A stretch of DNA of 64,000 nucleotides from Bacteroidales bacterium (GTDB taxonomy: Bacteria > Bacteroidota > Bacteroidia > Bacteroidales > Lentimicrobiaceae), in NCBI GenBank assembly GCA_016709025.1, contig JADJEQ010000006.1, forward strand, positions 62,001 through 126,000, in the 5' to 3' direction. Below the pieces are notes generated by a model that saw only the letters and a list, made by a program, of their open reading frames with translations, searched no databases and was not told where the DNA came from. Every line of letters starts with the position of its first letter. Position 1 is the stretch's first letter. This document shows, piece by piece, positions 35,504-44,877 of this stretch. A program made the translations under genes and the position numbers.

Positions 35504-35971
35504 ATGTCACTAACACTTATAATTATTTTAATTATTGCAGGACTATTGTTTGTTCTGCTTGAGGTACTTGTAATTCCGGGCACAACTGTAGTGGGAATAG
35601 CAGGTTTTGCATTGATTGTGTTTGCTGTATGGGAGGGATATCATGTTTTTGGAAGCCCTACAGGCCATTTTATCATGGCCGGTACAGTTTTTCTGACAAT
35701 TCTGGCTGTGGTGCTGGCTTTTAAATCCAATACATGGAACAAGCTGATGCTTAAAACCGAAATAAGCGGCAAAGTGAATGAAATTGATACTGAAAAAATT
35801 CATGAAGGCGATGTCGGAAAGGCTGTTTCCAGGATTACACCTGCCGGTAAAGCTGTTTTTAACAATGAGTTTTTTGAAGTTCACACCAATGGCGATTTCA
35901 TTGATCAGGAAATGGAAGTTGTTGTTACGCAGATTGTTGATAATAAAATATTTGTAAAACTTAAATCATAG
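35504..35971 (+). CDS. NfeD family protein
   Basis: A 155-residue membrane protein. Membrane segments at about 3-21, 25-45 and 55-75 (IIILIIAGLLFVLLEVLVI; GIAGFALIVFAVWEGYHVF) are followed by an OB-fold NfeD domain (about 85-155), with EISGKVNEIDTEKIHEGDVG and VVTQIVDNKIFVKLKS. NfeD proteins are paired with flotillin-like scaffolds; the next gene, five bases downstream, encodes FloA, as expected. The pair is a conserved operon. A TAnnTTTG box (TATTTTTG, 35465-35472) precedes it. Confidence 0.88.
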   Translation: MSLTLIIILIIAGLLFVLLEVLVIPGTTVVGIAGFALIVFAVWEGYHVFGSPTGHFIMAGTVFLTILAVVLAFKSNTWNKLMLKTEISGKVNEIDTEKIHEGDVGKAVSRITPAGKAVFNNEFFEVHTNGDFIDQEMEVVVTQIVDNKIFVKLKS

Positions 35972-35975
35972 AAAA

Positions 35976-36986
35976 ATGGAACAAGGCTTTTTGGTAATTG
36001 TAGCTATTGGAATTGCATCGTTATTTGGTCTCTGGATCATCTTTTATTTTATCCCTGTCGGACTTTGGTTCTCAGCCCTGCTTTCAGGCGTTAGGGTTTC
36101 GCTGATTCAGCTGGTATTTATGCGCTGGAGAAAAGTACCACCTTCGGTGATTGTTACGGCCATGATCAATGCTACCAAAGCCGGGCTGTCGATCACCCGC
36201 GATGAACTGGAAGCCCATTACCTGGCCGGTGGAAGGGTTAAGCTGGTTGTCAATGCATTGATTTCTGCCGATAAGGCCAACATTCCCCTAAACTTTAAGG
36301 CAGCCACTGCCATCGACCTTGCTGGTCGCGATGTTTTTGAAGCCGTTCAGATGTCGGTAAATCCGAAAGTGATCAATACACCACCGATTGCGGCAGTTGC
36401 AAAGGATGGTATTCAGCTGATTGCAAAAGCCAGGGTAACGGTCAGGGCCAATATCCGTCAACTCGTCGGTGGAGCCGGTGAAGAAACAATTCTTGCCCGT
36501 GTAGGCGAAGGAGTTGTATCATCGATTGGTTCTTCTGATTCACATAAAAGCGTACTTGAGAATCCTGATTTAATCAGTAAAATGGTTCTTTCCAAAGGAC
36601 TTGACAGTGGAACTGCTTTTGAAATCCTTTCAATTGATATTGCTGATATAGATGTTGGGAAAAACATTGGAGCCCAGCTTCAGATGGACCAGGCATTTGC
36701 AGATAAAAATATTGCACAGGCCAAAGCCGAGGAACGCCGTGCCATGGCTGTTGCGAACGAACAGGAAATGAAAGCCAAGGCCCAGGAAGCACGCGCAAAA
36801 GTTATTGAAGCTGAAGCTGAAATTCCAAGAGCAATTGCCGAGTCATTCAGAAGCGGAAACCTCGGATTGATGGATTATTATAAATTCCAGAATATCCAGG
36901 CTGATACAAAAATGAGGGAGTCAATAGCAGAGCCTTCTAAAACAAAATCAGGACCGAAAAATCTGGACAATCCACTTCAAAAATAA
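35976..36986 (+). CDS. floA: Flotillin-like protein FloA
   Basis: A 336-residue membrane scaffold of the FloA/UPF0365 family. A hydrophobic N-terminus (about 5-50) anchors the protein, the PHB-like core carries AAVAKDGIQLIAKARVTVRA and GAGEETILARVGEGVV, and a long coiled-coil C-terminus is rich in Ala, Lys and Glu (AKAEERRAMAVANEQEMKAK). It organises lipid domains and pairs with NfeD upstream. Intact, followed by a strong terminator. Confidence 0.93.
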   Translation: MEQGFLVIVAIGIASLFGLWIIFYFIPVGLWFSALLSGVRVSLIQLVFMRWRKVPPSVIVTAMINATKAGLSITRDELEAHYLAGGRVKLVVNALISADKANIPLNFKAATAIDLAGRDVFEAVQMSVNPKVINTPPIAAVAKDGIQLIAKARVTVRANIRQLVGGAGEETILARVGEGVVSSIGSSDSHKSVLENPDLISKMVLSKGLDSGTAFEILSIDIADIDVGKNIGAQLQMDQAFADKNIAQAKAEERRAMAVANEQEMKAKAQEARAKVIEAEAEIPRAIAESFRSGNLGLMDYYKFQNIQADTKMRESIAEPSKTKSGPKNLDNPLQK

Positions 36987-37009
36987 TTTTTTTGAAAGAT
37001 TCCGATACA

Positions 37010-37040
37010 ACGCCCTGGGAAAATCCAGGGCGTTTTTTTT
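37010..37040 (+). terminator. Intrinsic terminator after floA
   Basis: ACGCCCTGG, loop GAAAAT, CCAGGGCGT and eight T residues: a nine-bp perfect stem 23 bases after the floA stop. Confidence 0.93.
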
Positions 37041-37075
37041 GCATCTTGTTAACACACCTGTTAACTGCTAAGCAG

Positions 37076-37083
37076 TACCTTTG
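37076..37083 (+). promoter_or_regulatory. -7 box for relA/spoT
   Basis: TACCTTTG, exact TAnnTTTG, 20 bases ahead of the ATG at 37104. A TTG at 37046 is 27 bases upstream, longer than usual. Confidence 0.5.
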
Positions 37084-37103
37084 TAAATGAATTGACGATA
37101 GAT

Positions 37104-39183
37104 ATGGAGAAGAGGGAAAATATCAACGAAGTGCAACAGGTAAAGGCTAAATACCGGCAATTGGTTGCTGTTTGTCAGCCTTTCATGGCCGGAGAGAATA
37201 ATAACAGTCTGAAAGATGCATTCAGGGTTTTATTAAACTCACTTTCAAACCGTCTTAAATCAGATTCTGAGCCATACTTTTTGCATGCTGTGGATGTTGC
37301 TTCTATTGTCGCTTCCGAAATGCGCCTGGGAATGACTTCAGTGTTGGCGGCATTATTACACGATGTTGATTTGGATACAATCAAAAAAGAGTTCATCGGC
37401 ACCAATAATAAGTTGACAGATGTCGGGACCATCGTTCAGAGTCTGCACCAGATTGGCAGTTTGCCAATTGAAAGATTGCCCGATAATGCTGAGAATTTTA
37501 TCAGCCTGTTGTTGTCCATTTCAGGCGATGTAAGGGCGGTACTGATAAAACTTGCTGACCGTCTTCACAGAATGCGCACCATTTCATTGCTTTCGCCTGC
37601 CAATCAGGCAGCAATTGCGCTCGAAACCTCAAATTTATATGCACCGTTGGCTCACCGCCTGGGTCTTTATAAGATCAATTCAGAACTTGATGAGCTTTCG
37701 CTTCATTACACCGATCCTGATTCATATGGCCTTCTTTCTGCAAAGATTCAGCAATCGCTGGTTGACAATAAGGACTTTATTAGTGGGTTTCTCGAACCGG
37801 TAAAAGCTGAGCTTACCAGACTTGGTCTGGATTATACTATCAAAAACCGTATAAAATCCGTTTCATCGGTTTACAATAAAATCAGGAAGCAGCAGGTAAC
37901 GTTTGAGGAGGTATTCGACCTGTTTGCCATTCGAATTATCATCAACAGCAAACCGGAAAATGAAATTGCCGATTGCTGGAAGGCATATTCCGGGGTGACA
38001 AATCTTTATGCTCCGGAGCCCAAAAGAATGCGCGACTGGATTTCAAGACCGCGACCGAATGGTTATGAATCTTTACATGTAACGGTATTGGGACCATCAA
38101 AACGATGGATTGAGGTGCAGATCAGGACAACCCGGATGGACGAGGAGGCTGAAATGGGAAATGCTTCCCATTGGCGTTACAAAGGTCAGGCCGGGGCTGT
38201 TGAAACAGACGAATGGCTGAATTCCATCAGGCGGATACTCGAACATCCCGGAGAGGTGGAAGATGCCATCTCAACCGGCTCCAAATCCGGAGTTTCAGAG
38301 AATACGATCTATGTTTTTACTCCGGAAGGTGACCTTAAAAAATTGAAAGCCGGTTCCACTGTGCTGGATTTTGCCTTTGAGGTGCACACCAATATCGGGG
38401 CTAAATGCAGTGGTGGCAAAGTGAATAGAAAGATAGTACCCATTAAACAAGTACTGAAGAGCGGAGATGTAGTTGAGATTTTAACTTCCCGAAACCAGAC
38501 ACCAAACATCGATTGGCTTGGGTGGGTAGCAACAAACAGGGCAAAAATCAAAATACGGAGGTACCTCAAAGAAGCGGAATACAAACTGGCAGAAACGGGC
38601 AAGGAAATCTTTAAGAGAAAACTCGGTCAGCTTAAATTTGTAAACCAGGATGAAGCCATCAACAAACTGATAGCCCATTTTAAACTTGCCGGTCCGCTCG
38701 ATCTCTTTCAGCAGTTGGCGGAAGAAAAAATTGAGCCTTCTTCTATTAAAAATAATCCTGGGTATTGGCAAAGAAACCGATGAAAAACCAGAATTAAAAC
38801 CAAGACCAATCATAGCGCCTGAAGGTTCTGCACCAAACAAAACATCTGAAAATGTCATCATCGTAAATGAAACCTCCGCCATTGAAGGCTACAAACTGGC
38901 ACGCTGTTGTAATCCTGTGATGGGAGATCAGATTTTTGGATTTGTAACCGTAGGAGATGGTATTAAAATACACCGGTTGAACTGTCCGAACGCAGCCTGG
39001 ATGCGCGATCGATACCCTTACCGGGCGATGGATGCGCAATGGTCGAAACCAGCGGAAGGCACTTACTTTATTGCTACCATCAAAGTGAGCGGCTTCGACC
39101 AGCTTGGAATTTTAAGTTCAATCACTAACCTGATTTCGAATGACCTTAAAATGGATGTCAGGAATATTTCGCTCTATGTATAA
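37104..39183 (+). CDS. RelA/SpoT bifunctional (p)ppGpp synthetase/hydrolase, frameshifted and ACT-truncated
   Basis: Controls the stringent response by making and degrading (p)ppGpp. The HD hydrolase domain has LLHDVD (about 85-90) and LADRLHRMRTI, the synthetase has VYNKIRKQQ and GYESLHVTV, TGS is at about 400-465, and the zinc-finger-like LARCCNPVMGD and ACT region follow. A +1 shift lies in the A5 run 38748-38752, where one A fewer would restore SSIKIILGIGKETDEK. The ACT domain ends after MDVRNISLYV, about 45-50 residues short of the family, right where the next gene begins. Joined length is 692. The start is ATG 37104, not TTG 37092. Confidence 0.88.
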
Positions 39184-39190
39184 ATATTAC

Positions 39191-39535
39191 ATGCATTATG
39201 GTTTGAAACCCGGAACCACAGTTCATTGCATGGTAGATAAGATTAATTGTACCGGTAGGGTATTTCTGGAACCTGAACATCCGGTATATAAAAAAGGAAC
39301 AAAGTTTCTTTTTGAATTTGTCAGGATACAGCCCTGCACTGATCAGAGTGAAATGTCTGAAATAGTTGTCAGGGATATTTTCGGAAACGAAATCATTGCA
39401 GAATTTTGTGCCGGGGTTGTGACCCATCATTTGAACGGCGGTTTGCAATACCAGGTTGAAGGATTTAAAAAAGGTAAACCTGTTTTGAACACCGCTTTAC
39501 CGGCCAATCAGATGCTGTTTTTCGACAAGGATTGA
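39191..39535 (+). CDS. S1/OB-fold-like small protein
   Basis: A 114-residue protein whose first half (GLKPGTTVHCMVDKINCTGR, then VFLEPEHPVYKKGTKF) has the spacing of an S1-like OB fold: short strands with Gly turns and basic residues. The second half (VVRDIFGNEIIAEFCAG) is of unknown type. No enzyme motif. It begins 7 bases after the stop of the truncated RelA/SpoT; longer starts at 39176 or 39140 would overlap that gene. Its N-terminus may itself be affected if a deletion joined the two genes. The S1 label is an inference. Confidence 0.5.
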   Translation: MHYGLKPGTTVHCMVDKINCTGRVFLEPEHPVYKKGTKFLFEFVRIQPCTDQSEMSEIVVRDIFGNEIIAEFCAGVVTHHLNGGLQYQVEGFKKGKPVLNTALPANQMLFFDKD

Positions 39536-39557
39536 ATGATATCAGGCGTTGCAGAAG

Positions 39558-39577
39558 TTGTCAACAATTGTTGATAA
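39558..39577. promoter_or_regulatory. Near-perfect 20-bp palindrome
   Basis: TTGTCAACAATTGTTGATAA reads the same on both strands apart from one base pair (G/T at position 3). It lies 42 bases upstream of the -33 box of the RNA-element promoter and looks like an operator. Confidence 0.5.
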
Positions 39578-39618
39578 CTTTCGTTCAAAAAGTGTTGGTA
39601 TTAAACACTGCAAAACAC

Positions 39619-39649
39619 TTGACACAGGGTTCTCATTGTTGTACATTTG
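39619..39649 (+). promoter_or_regulatory. Bacteroidota promoter upstream of the RNA element
   Basis: TTG at 39619-39621, spacer 20, TACATTTG at 39642-39649: a full consensus match. Transcription from about 39656 would run through a gene-free, hairpin-rich stretch to the terminator at 39979. Several GCAA-capped hairpins lie between: ATCCGCAAGGAT, CCGCAAGG and CTACGCAAGTAG. Confidence 0.65.
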
Positions 39650-39854
39650 TTTCATCAGGCCAACGATATGGTGAGAAACACCGGGAGGCAAAATCAATCA
39701 TCCGCAAGGATATGTTGAAATAGCCAAATGGCTTTCGCAGACAAAGGACAGCAAACCGCAAGGAATGTTAACCCAAGACGGAAAGTACAATTACCGGGTC
39801 CTGTTCAGAAGATCACTACGCAAGTAGAGAAGACCTGCAATATGGTAAGTCACG

Positions 39855-39979
39855 GCGATCCTCACGGGGGGAGCACAAACAAGGCACCAAAACAATAACC
39901 TGAGGTTTACCGCCAGCTACGGCAAACGGATAAACGAAGGGAAACTACTCCGCAAGGTTAGTTTCCCTTCTTGTTTTTT
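39855..39979 (+). ncRNA. Structured RNA element with terminator, copy 1
   Basis: A 125-base element closed by a helix AAACAAG (39877-39883) with CTTGTTT (39970-39976). It holds a CCTGAGG turn, a small hairpin CCGCCAGCTACGG, and a terminal hairpin GGGAAACTA to TAGTTTCCC capped by CCGCAAGG, followed by T residues. A second copy at 44488-44609 differs by a few bases, one of which (A to G in the terminal stem) keeps pairing as a G-U wobble, suggesting RNA-level constraint. A full promoter lies 200 bases upstream, so it could be the 3' part of a transcript of about 320 bases. No Rfam family was recognised. Confidence 0.55.
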
Positions 39980-40015
39980 ATTACTTTCCTTTTTTTTAGC
40001 AAAATATATTTCAAC

Positions 40016-40052
40016 TTTTTGATAAAACACATCTGGTTTTTTCGTATATTTA
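40016..40052 (+). promoter_or_regulatory. Conserved promoter of adhesin-like gene 1
   Basis: TTTTTG at 40016-40021, 23-base spacer, TATATTTA at 40045-40052. The same arrangement, with the same spacing and a partly identical spacer (ACATCTG), recurs before gene 2. It lies downstream of the RNA terminator, so the mRNA starts after the RNA element. Confidence 0.55.
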
Positions 40053-40216
40053 ACACCTGTTTATCTTCATCGCTATACTAAAGATTCCCTTCCCTGTTAA
40101 TTTCCTTTCTTTATCGAAAAGTTAATGATTGCTTCCTTTTAAAAATATACTACGATTTTATTTTTTCATTTCATTCATAAGAGTGCTTTTAAACCAACGT
40201 GTTAAACTTTCATGTT

Positions 40217-43200
40217 ATGAAAAAAAAATCCAAATTCAGAAGAATTCCGTTTTTAAATTTCTTTATTTGTGTATCCATTCTGTTAAGCGCTCAAGTGCCG
40301 GCCAAAGCTTCAGAAGAGGATTTTGTTCTCACAATACAAAACATAGTTCAAACAGCCACCAATGTGCTCGAGTTTGATATTTACCTTATGGATACCGATC
40401 CAAACCAACCTTTTGAACTATCATATATCCAAATGGGGATTACTTTCAATACCAATATCCTGAACGGAGCTGAAATTGCAATGACTTCCAGAGTACCTGG
40501 TATGTCGGAGCTGCCTCCGGACATGGAACCCATATATATTGATGCAGTAACATCCGGTCTGATAAGGGTAGAAGGCAGAGATTACCCCGGGGCAGGAAAC
40601 GGGTGTATTGTTTCTGCAGTTTCCCCCGGAACGAGGATCACAAGACTCAGAATCACCAATTCCCTGTCTTTTGAAAGTGGTTCGACACCAGACTTTTCGT
40701 TTACTTCAAGTTCGGCAATCGATCCTTCCTATGCAACAAAAGTTGCAATCTACCAGGGTGGGATTACCAATACTTTCCTGACAGTTATACCGGGTGTAAA
40801 TGCCAATGTTCCTGAGAATCCGGCATTTACCCAACCTATAATTTCAAATTCAGCAGGCGGTAATATAGAAGAATCTTATTTTGAAGAGAATACACCAACT
40901 AGGCAATATAATGTAAGTGCAATGAATCTTACAGATAATCTGATAATTACTGCTTTTTCAACGACAAGCCTGCCATTGGATTGCCAGCTTAAAGTTTCTT
41001 TGTCACCGACTGAGGGATTCACCGATCTTATCAATCTATCTCCTTTCAATGGAAGCATTGATACCATTATTTATGTTAAACCAGCCTGTAATGTTGTTCC
41101 AATGTGGTGTCACGGAACAATCATGCAAACAAGTACAGGTGCTATTCCGGACTCAATTAACGTAAATATTGAAAACCTATATTACCAGCACTGTGCACCA
41201 ATAGCCGGCCTGGGCAATGTAACCGGAATTGCGGGATCAAAGGTTCATGTGCCATTTATGGTTACGAATTTTAACAATATCAGTGTTGCCAGATATTATA
41301 TTGATTTCGATCCTGCTGTATTATCACTTGACAGCATTAAAAATATCAATTTAAACGGGGGAATACCTGATTATTATGTCTGCTATAATTGTCCAAGCCC
41401 GCATAATTGCTGCTTTGATGCAACTTTGTACATTTTTTTCAATATTACCAGTATCGACCCATCCATGAGCAGGTTATTTATAGAAATTTATTCAGAATTC
41501 GGAGTTATGGTCGAGGAGGGTGAAAATCTTTTTGATATTGTTTTCAATTATTCAGGGGGAGTTTCGCAACTGCACTTTACCGATGGGGAATATCTGTTTT
41601 GCAGTAATTGTTCGTTATATGGCGCCGAAATCATTAATGAACCACACGAAGACTATTATTTCAATGGTTCGGTGGGGCCTGAACTACCTAAAACAATAAA
41701 TCTCTCACTTTATCTGGAAGGTCTTTTCAATACTTCAACCAATATCATGAACCAGGCCAGTGGAAGAGACTTCCCTGCCGGTTCTGCAGATGAAATATGG
41801 ATTGGCTTTACTCAAAATACCTTCCCTTATACCATTGTATACGAGATAGATTCTGTATTGGTTGACAGGAACGGCTTTTGCCAAATTGAAATTCCGGGCA
41901 AAATGAGCGGAGAGAAATACATTGTGGTCAGACACCGGAATAGTATTGAAACCTGGTCAGCAAATCCTGTTTCAATAGAAGGGACGGAAATTTCATACGA
42001 TTTTACGAATGAAATTGATAAAGCGTTTGGAGATAATCTGAAACTGATCGGGAGTAAATATTGCCTTTTCGGAGGTGACGTGGATCAGGACGGTTTTGTG
42101 GATACCGGTGATATGTCACCTCTTGATAATGATGCCTTCAACTACGCTTCTGGTTATATATCAACGGATGTTAATGGTGATGGAATGGTTGACACCGAAG
42201 ATATGACCCTTGTGGATAATAATGCCAGCGGATATGTTGCAGCAAATTACCCTGTCGTATTAATGCCTGTTCTGACGACAGGTGTAGTAACGGATATTAC
42301 CGGATTTACTGCAAAAAGCGGTGGCGATATTCCTTATGATGGAAATGTGCAGGTAACATCGCGTGGGGTATGCTGGAGCACTTCCCCAAATCCGACATTA
42401 TCAGATAACCATACAAATAATGGTCCAGGTACAGGCACTTTTGAAAGCAACACTACCGCACTTCATCTTGCAACAACCTATTATGTTAGGGCTTACGCCA
42501 CCAATATAAATGGAACTGCTTATGGAAATGAGGTGACTTTTACAACAACTTCTGATGCTTTCATTTGTGGAACTACCCCTGTCACGGATGTTGATGGCAA
42601 TATTTACAATACCGTTTTAATTGGTGATCAATGCTGGATGAAAGAAAATCTCAATACCGGTGTAAAATTAATGGTTCCTTTAATGCGACGTTTAATGGTA
42701 TAAATGAAAAGTATTGTTATCAGGATAATCCTTCAAACTGTGAGATATACGGCGGATTGTATCAATGGACAGAGTTGATGCAATCCGGATTCGGCGATCC
42801 GGGAATTCAGGGAATTTGCCCGGATGGTTGGCATATTCCGACAATTGGTGAATGGGCAGACCTGATTAGCCTTGCCGGAGGAGAAGAGATTGCAGGAGGA
42901 GCATTAAAAGAAGCGGGCACAACACACTGGAATTCTCCAAATACCGGTGCCAGCAACTCAACTGGTTTTACCGGTTTGCCGGGCGGATACAGATGGCCAA
43001 ATGGTGATTATTTTTCCTTAGGTAAAAATGGTGCCTGGTGGACCTCAAATGGAATAGGATATTATAACGGGCCAGTTGATGAAAGGATGGTCCGGTATGA
43101 CGGGGTTGCTGTTAACAGTGACGAAATTCATTTTGATATTGGCTGTTCAGTGCGTTGTTTGAAATCTGCAACAGTGCAGGCAACAGTCAATACCACAAGC

Positions 43201-44372
43201 ATCAGCAATGTTTATGCTTATACCGCAGAATGTGGCAGCATTGTTACCAATGATGGCGGTATAGCAGTAACAGCAAGAGGTGTATGTTGGAGTACTTTTC
43301 CCAATCCTGCCATTGCCGGCAGTCATACCAATGATGGTACCGGTATCGGCCCATTTACAAGCGCGATAACAGGTTTAGTTCCTTCAACTCATTACTATGT
43401 AAGAGCTTATGCAACAAACAGTGCCGGAACAGCATATGGTGAGGAACATGATTTTTCTACTTATACTACCATACCCACCGTGAATACTTTACCGATAAGG
43501 TGGATCACCGGAAGCAGCGCGATAAGCGGTGGTGATATAATTAACAGTGGCACAGCCAATGTTACATCAAGAGTGTTTGCTGGAGTACTACTCCTTATCC
43601 TACAATTGCCGATGACCATACAAGTGACGGATTTGGTACCGGAACTTTTGAAAGTTATCCGACCGGGCTTGATTTTTCAACAACTTATTTTTTAAGAGCT
43701 TATGCTACCAATAGTGAAGGAACAGCATACGGGGATGCGATGAGTTTTACAACACTGGATGATATTATATGCAATGGTTTTATGTTAAGCCATTCTGAAG
43801 GAAGCGTAGCACCCGTTACCAAAACTGTAACCTATAATGTTATTGCAACAGGTCTTTCAGGACAAACCAAATGTTGGATCACCCAGAATCTCGGAGCTGA
43901 CCGGCAAGCTCTTTCAGCTACTGACGACACTGAAGAATCTGCCGGGTGGTACTGGCAGTTTAACAGAAAACAGGGATATAAACACAATGGCATTATCCGC
44001 ACCCCAAATACAACATGGAATTTTTCCATCAGTGAGAACAGTGACTGGATCAGTGCAAACGATCCCTGTAACCTGATGCTGGGTAGTGGCTGGCGTATTC
44101 CATCAAGAACAGAGTGGTATAATGCCAGTATTTCCGGTAACTGGAACAACTGCAATGAAACATTTGCATCGATGTTAAAACTGCATAATGCCGGCATCCT
44201 GGGAAACGATGATGGGGTGTTATACTACCGCGGTGCGAATGGCAATTACTGGAGCAGTACACAGTACAATTCAAACTTTAGCTGGATCCTCGGCTTTTAT
44301 AGTGATGGTAGCTGGATTGGACATGGCAATTCCAAACCAGGTGGTCTCACCCTCAGGTGCCTCAAAAACTGA
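40217..44372 (+). CDS. Giant secreted cohesin/dockerin/Fib_succ_major protein 1 (two frameshifts)
   Basis: Joined length 1,385 residues. A signal peptide (about 1-35) is followed by two beta-rich cohesin-like regions (NVTGIAGSKVHVPFMVTNFN), a dockerin-like pair of calcium loops (GDVDQDGFVDTGDMSPLDND and STDVNGDGMVDTEDMTLVDN), fibronectin-like repeats with GVCWSTSPNPT and YYVRAYATNINGTAYGNEV, and two Fibrobacter succinogenes major paralogous domains (PDGWHIPTIGEWADLI; SGWRIPSRTEWYN). One base is missing in the A run at 42664-42667 and another near 43572. It ends RCLKN with no T9SS tail. It probably adheres or assembles on the surface. Tandem paralogue follows. Confidence 0.82.
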
Positions 44373-44487
44373 AATTTTGATTGACCCGGCTTTGGAATCA
44401 AGAAAAGTATCTGACTCCGGGTGAAAACGCAATGAGCTTATTTTTGCAATGAATAATTGTCTTTTCGTGAAATTTAAATAAGATATA
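44373..44487. other. Gene-free 3' flank of adhesin-like gene 1
   Basis: No gene lies between 44373 and 44877. This first part carries a possible -7 box (TATTTTTG, 44439-44446) for the second RNA element. The stretch 44411-44450 is similar to 48655-48692 after gene 2, so the duplication covered the 3' flank as well. Confidence 0.6.
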
Positions 44488-44609
44488 GCGATTCTTAGGG
44501 GGAGCACAAACAAGGCACCGAAACAATAACCTGAGGTTTACCGCCAGCTACGGCGAACGGATAAACGAAGGGAAACTACTCCGCAAGGTTGGTTTCCCTT
44601 CTTGTTTTT
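44488..44609 (+). ncRNA. Structured RNA element with terminator, copy 2
   Basis: A close match to 39855-39979 over its whole length, with the same closing helix AAACAAG/CTTGTTT, small hairpin CCGCCAGCTACGG and terminal hairpin GGGAAACTA/TGGTTTCCC. Changes are few and mostly in loops (CACCA to CACCG, GGCAAAC to GGCGAAC). It lies 116 bases after the stop of gene 1 and 268 bases before gene 2. It could be a stand-alone RNA or the 3' end of the gene 1 transcript; for copy 1 the second option would make it the tail of the S1-like gene. Confidence 0.55.
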
Positions 44610-44642
44610 ATCAGCATTCCCTTCCGGAAAATAATTCTCTGG

Positions 44643-44679
44643 TTTTGGATACAATACATCTGAATTTGTTGTATATTGT
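44643..44679 (+). promoter_or_regulatory. Conserved promoter of adhesin-like gene 2
   Basis: TTTTGG at 44643-44648, 23-base spacer, TATATTGT at 44672-44679. It aligns base for base with the promoter before gene 1. The 5' untranslated region then keeps a conserved TTCATTTCATT element and a tract before the ATG. Confidence 0.5.
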
Positions 44680-44877
44680 ACTTCAAAAATCTTCGTTCTT
44701 AAACTAAGAATACTTCCTATCCGAAGAATAAATTCTACTCGTAGAATACCTTTCCCCTGCTATATTCCATTCTATTTCAAAAGGTAAATGATCATAACCT
44801 TCAAGAGATTTACTGAATTCTTTATTCATTTCATTTAGAAGAATGGTGTTTAAGCCAAAATATTAAACTATTATGTC

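Noticed and set aside
39532..39723. A 63-residue open frame before the RNA element
   Set aside because: It contains the promoter and part of the operator, its composition is not protein-like and it has no recognisable domain. Hairpins and a consensus promoter explain the region better.
39656..39979. RNase P RNA, tmRNA or SRP RNA
   Set aside because: Size, promoter and terminator would fit, but the conserved GAGGAAAGUCC core, the tRNA-like ends of tmRNA and the SRP loop are absent.
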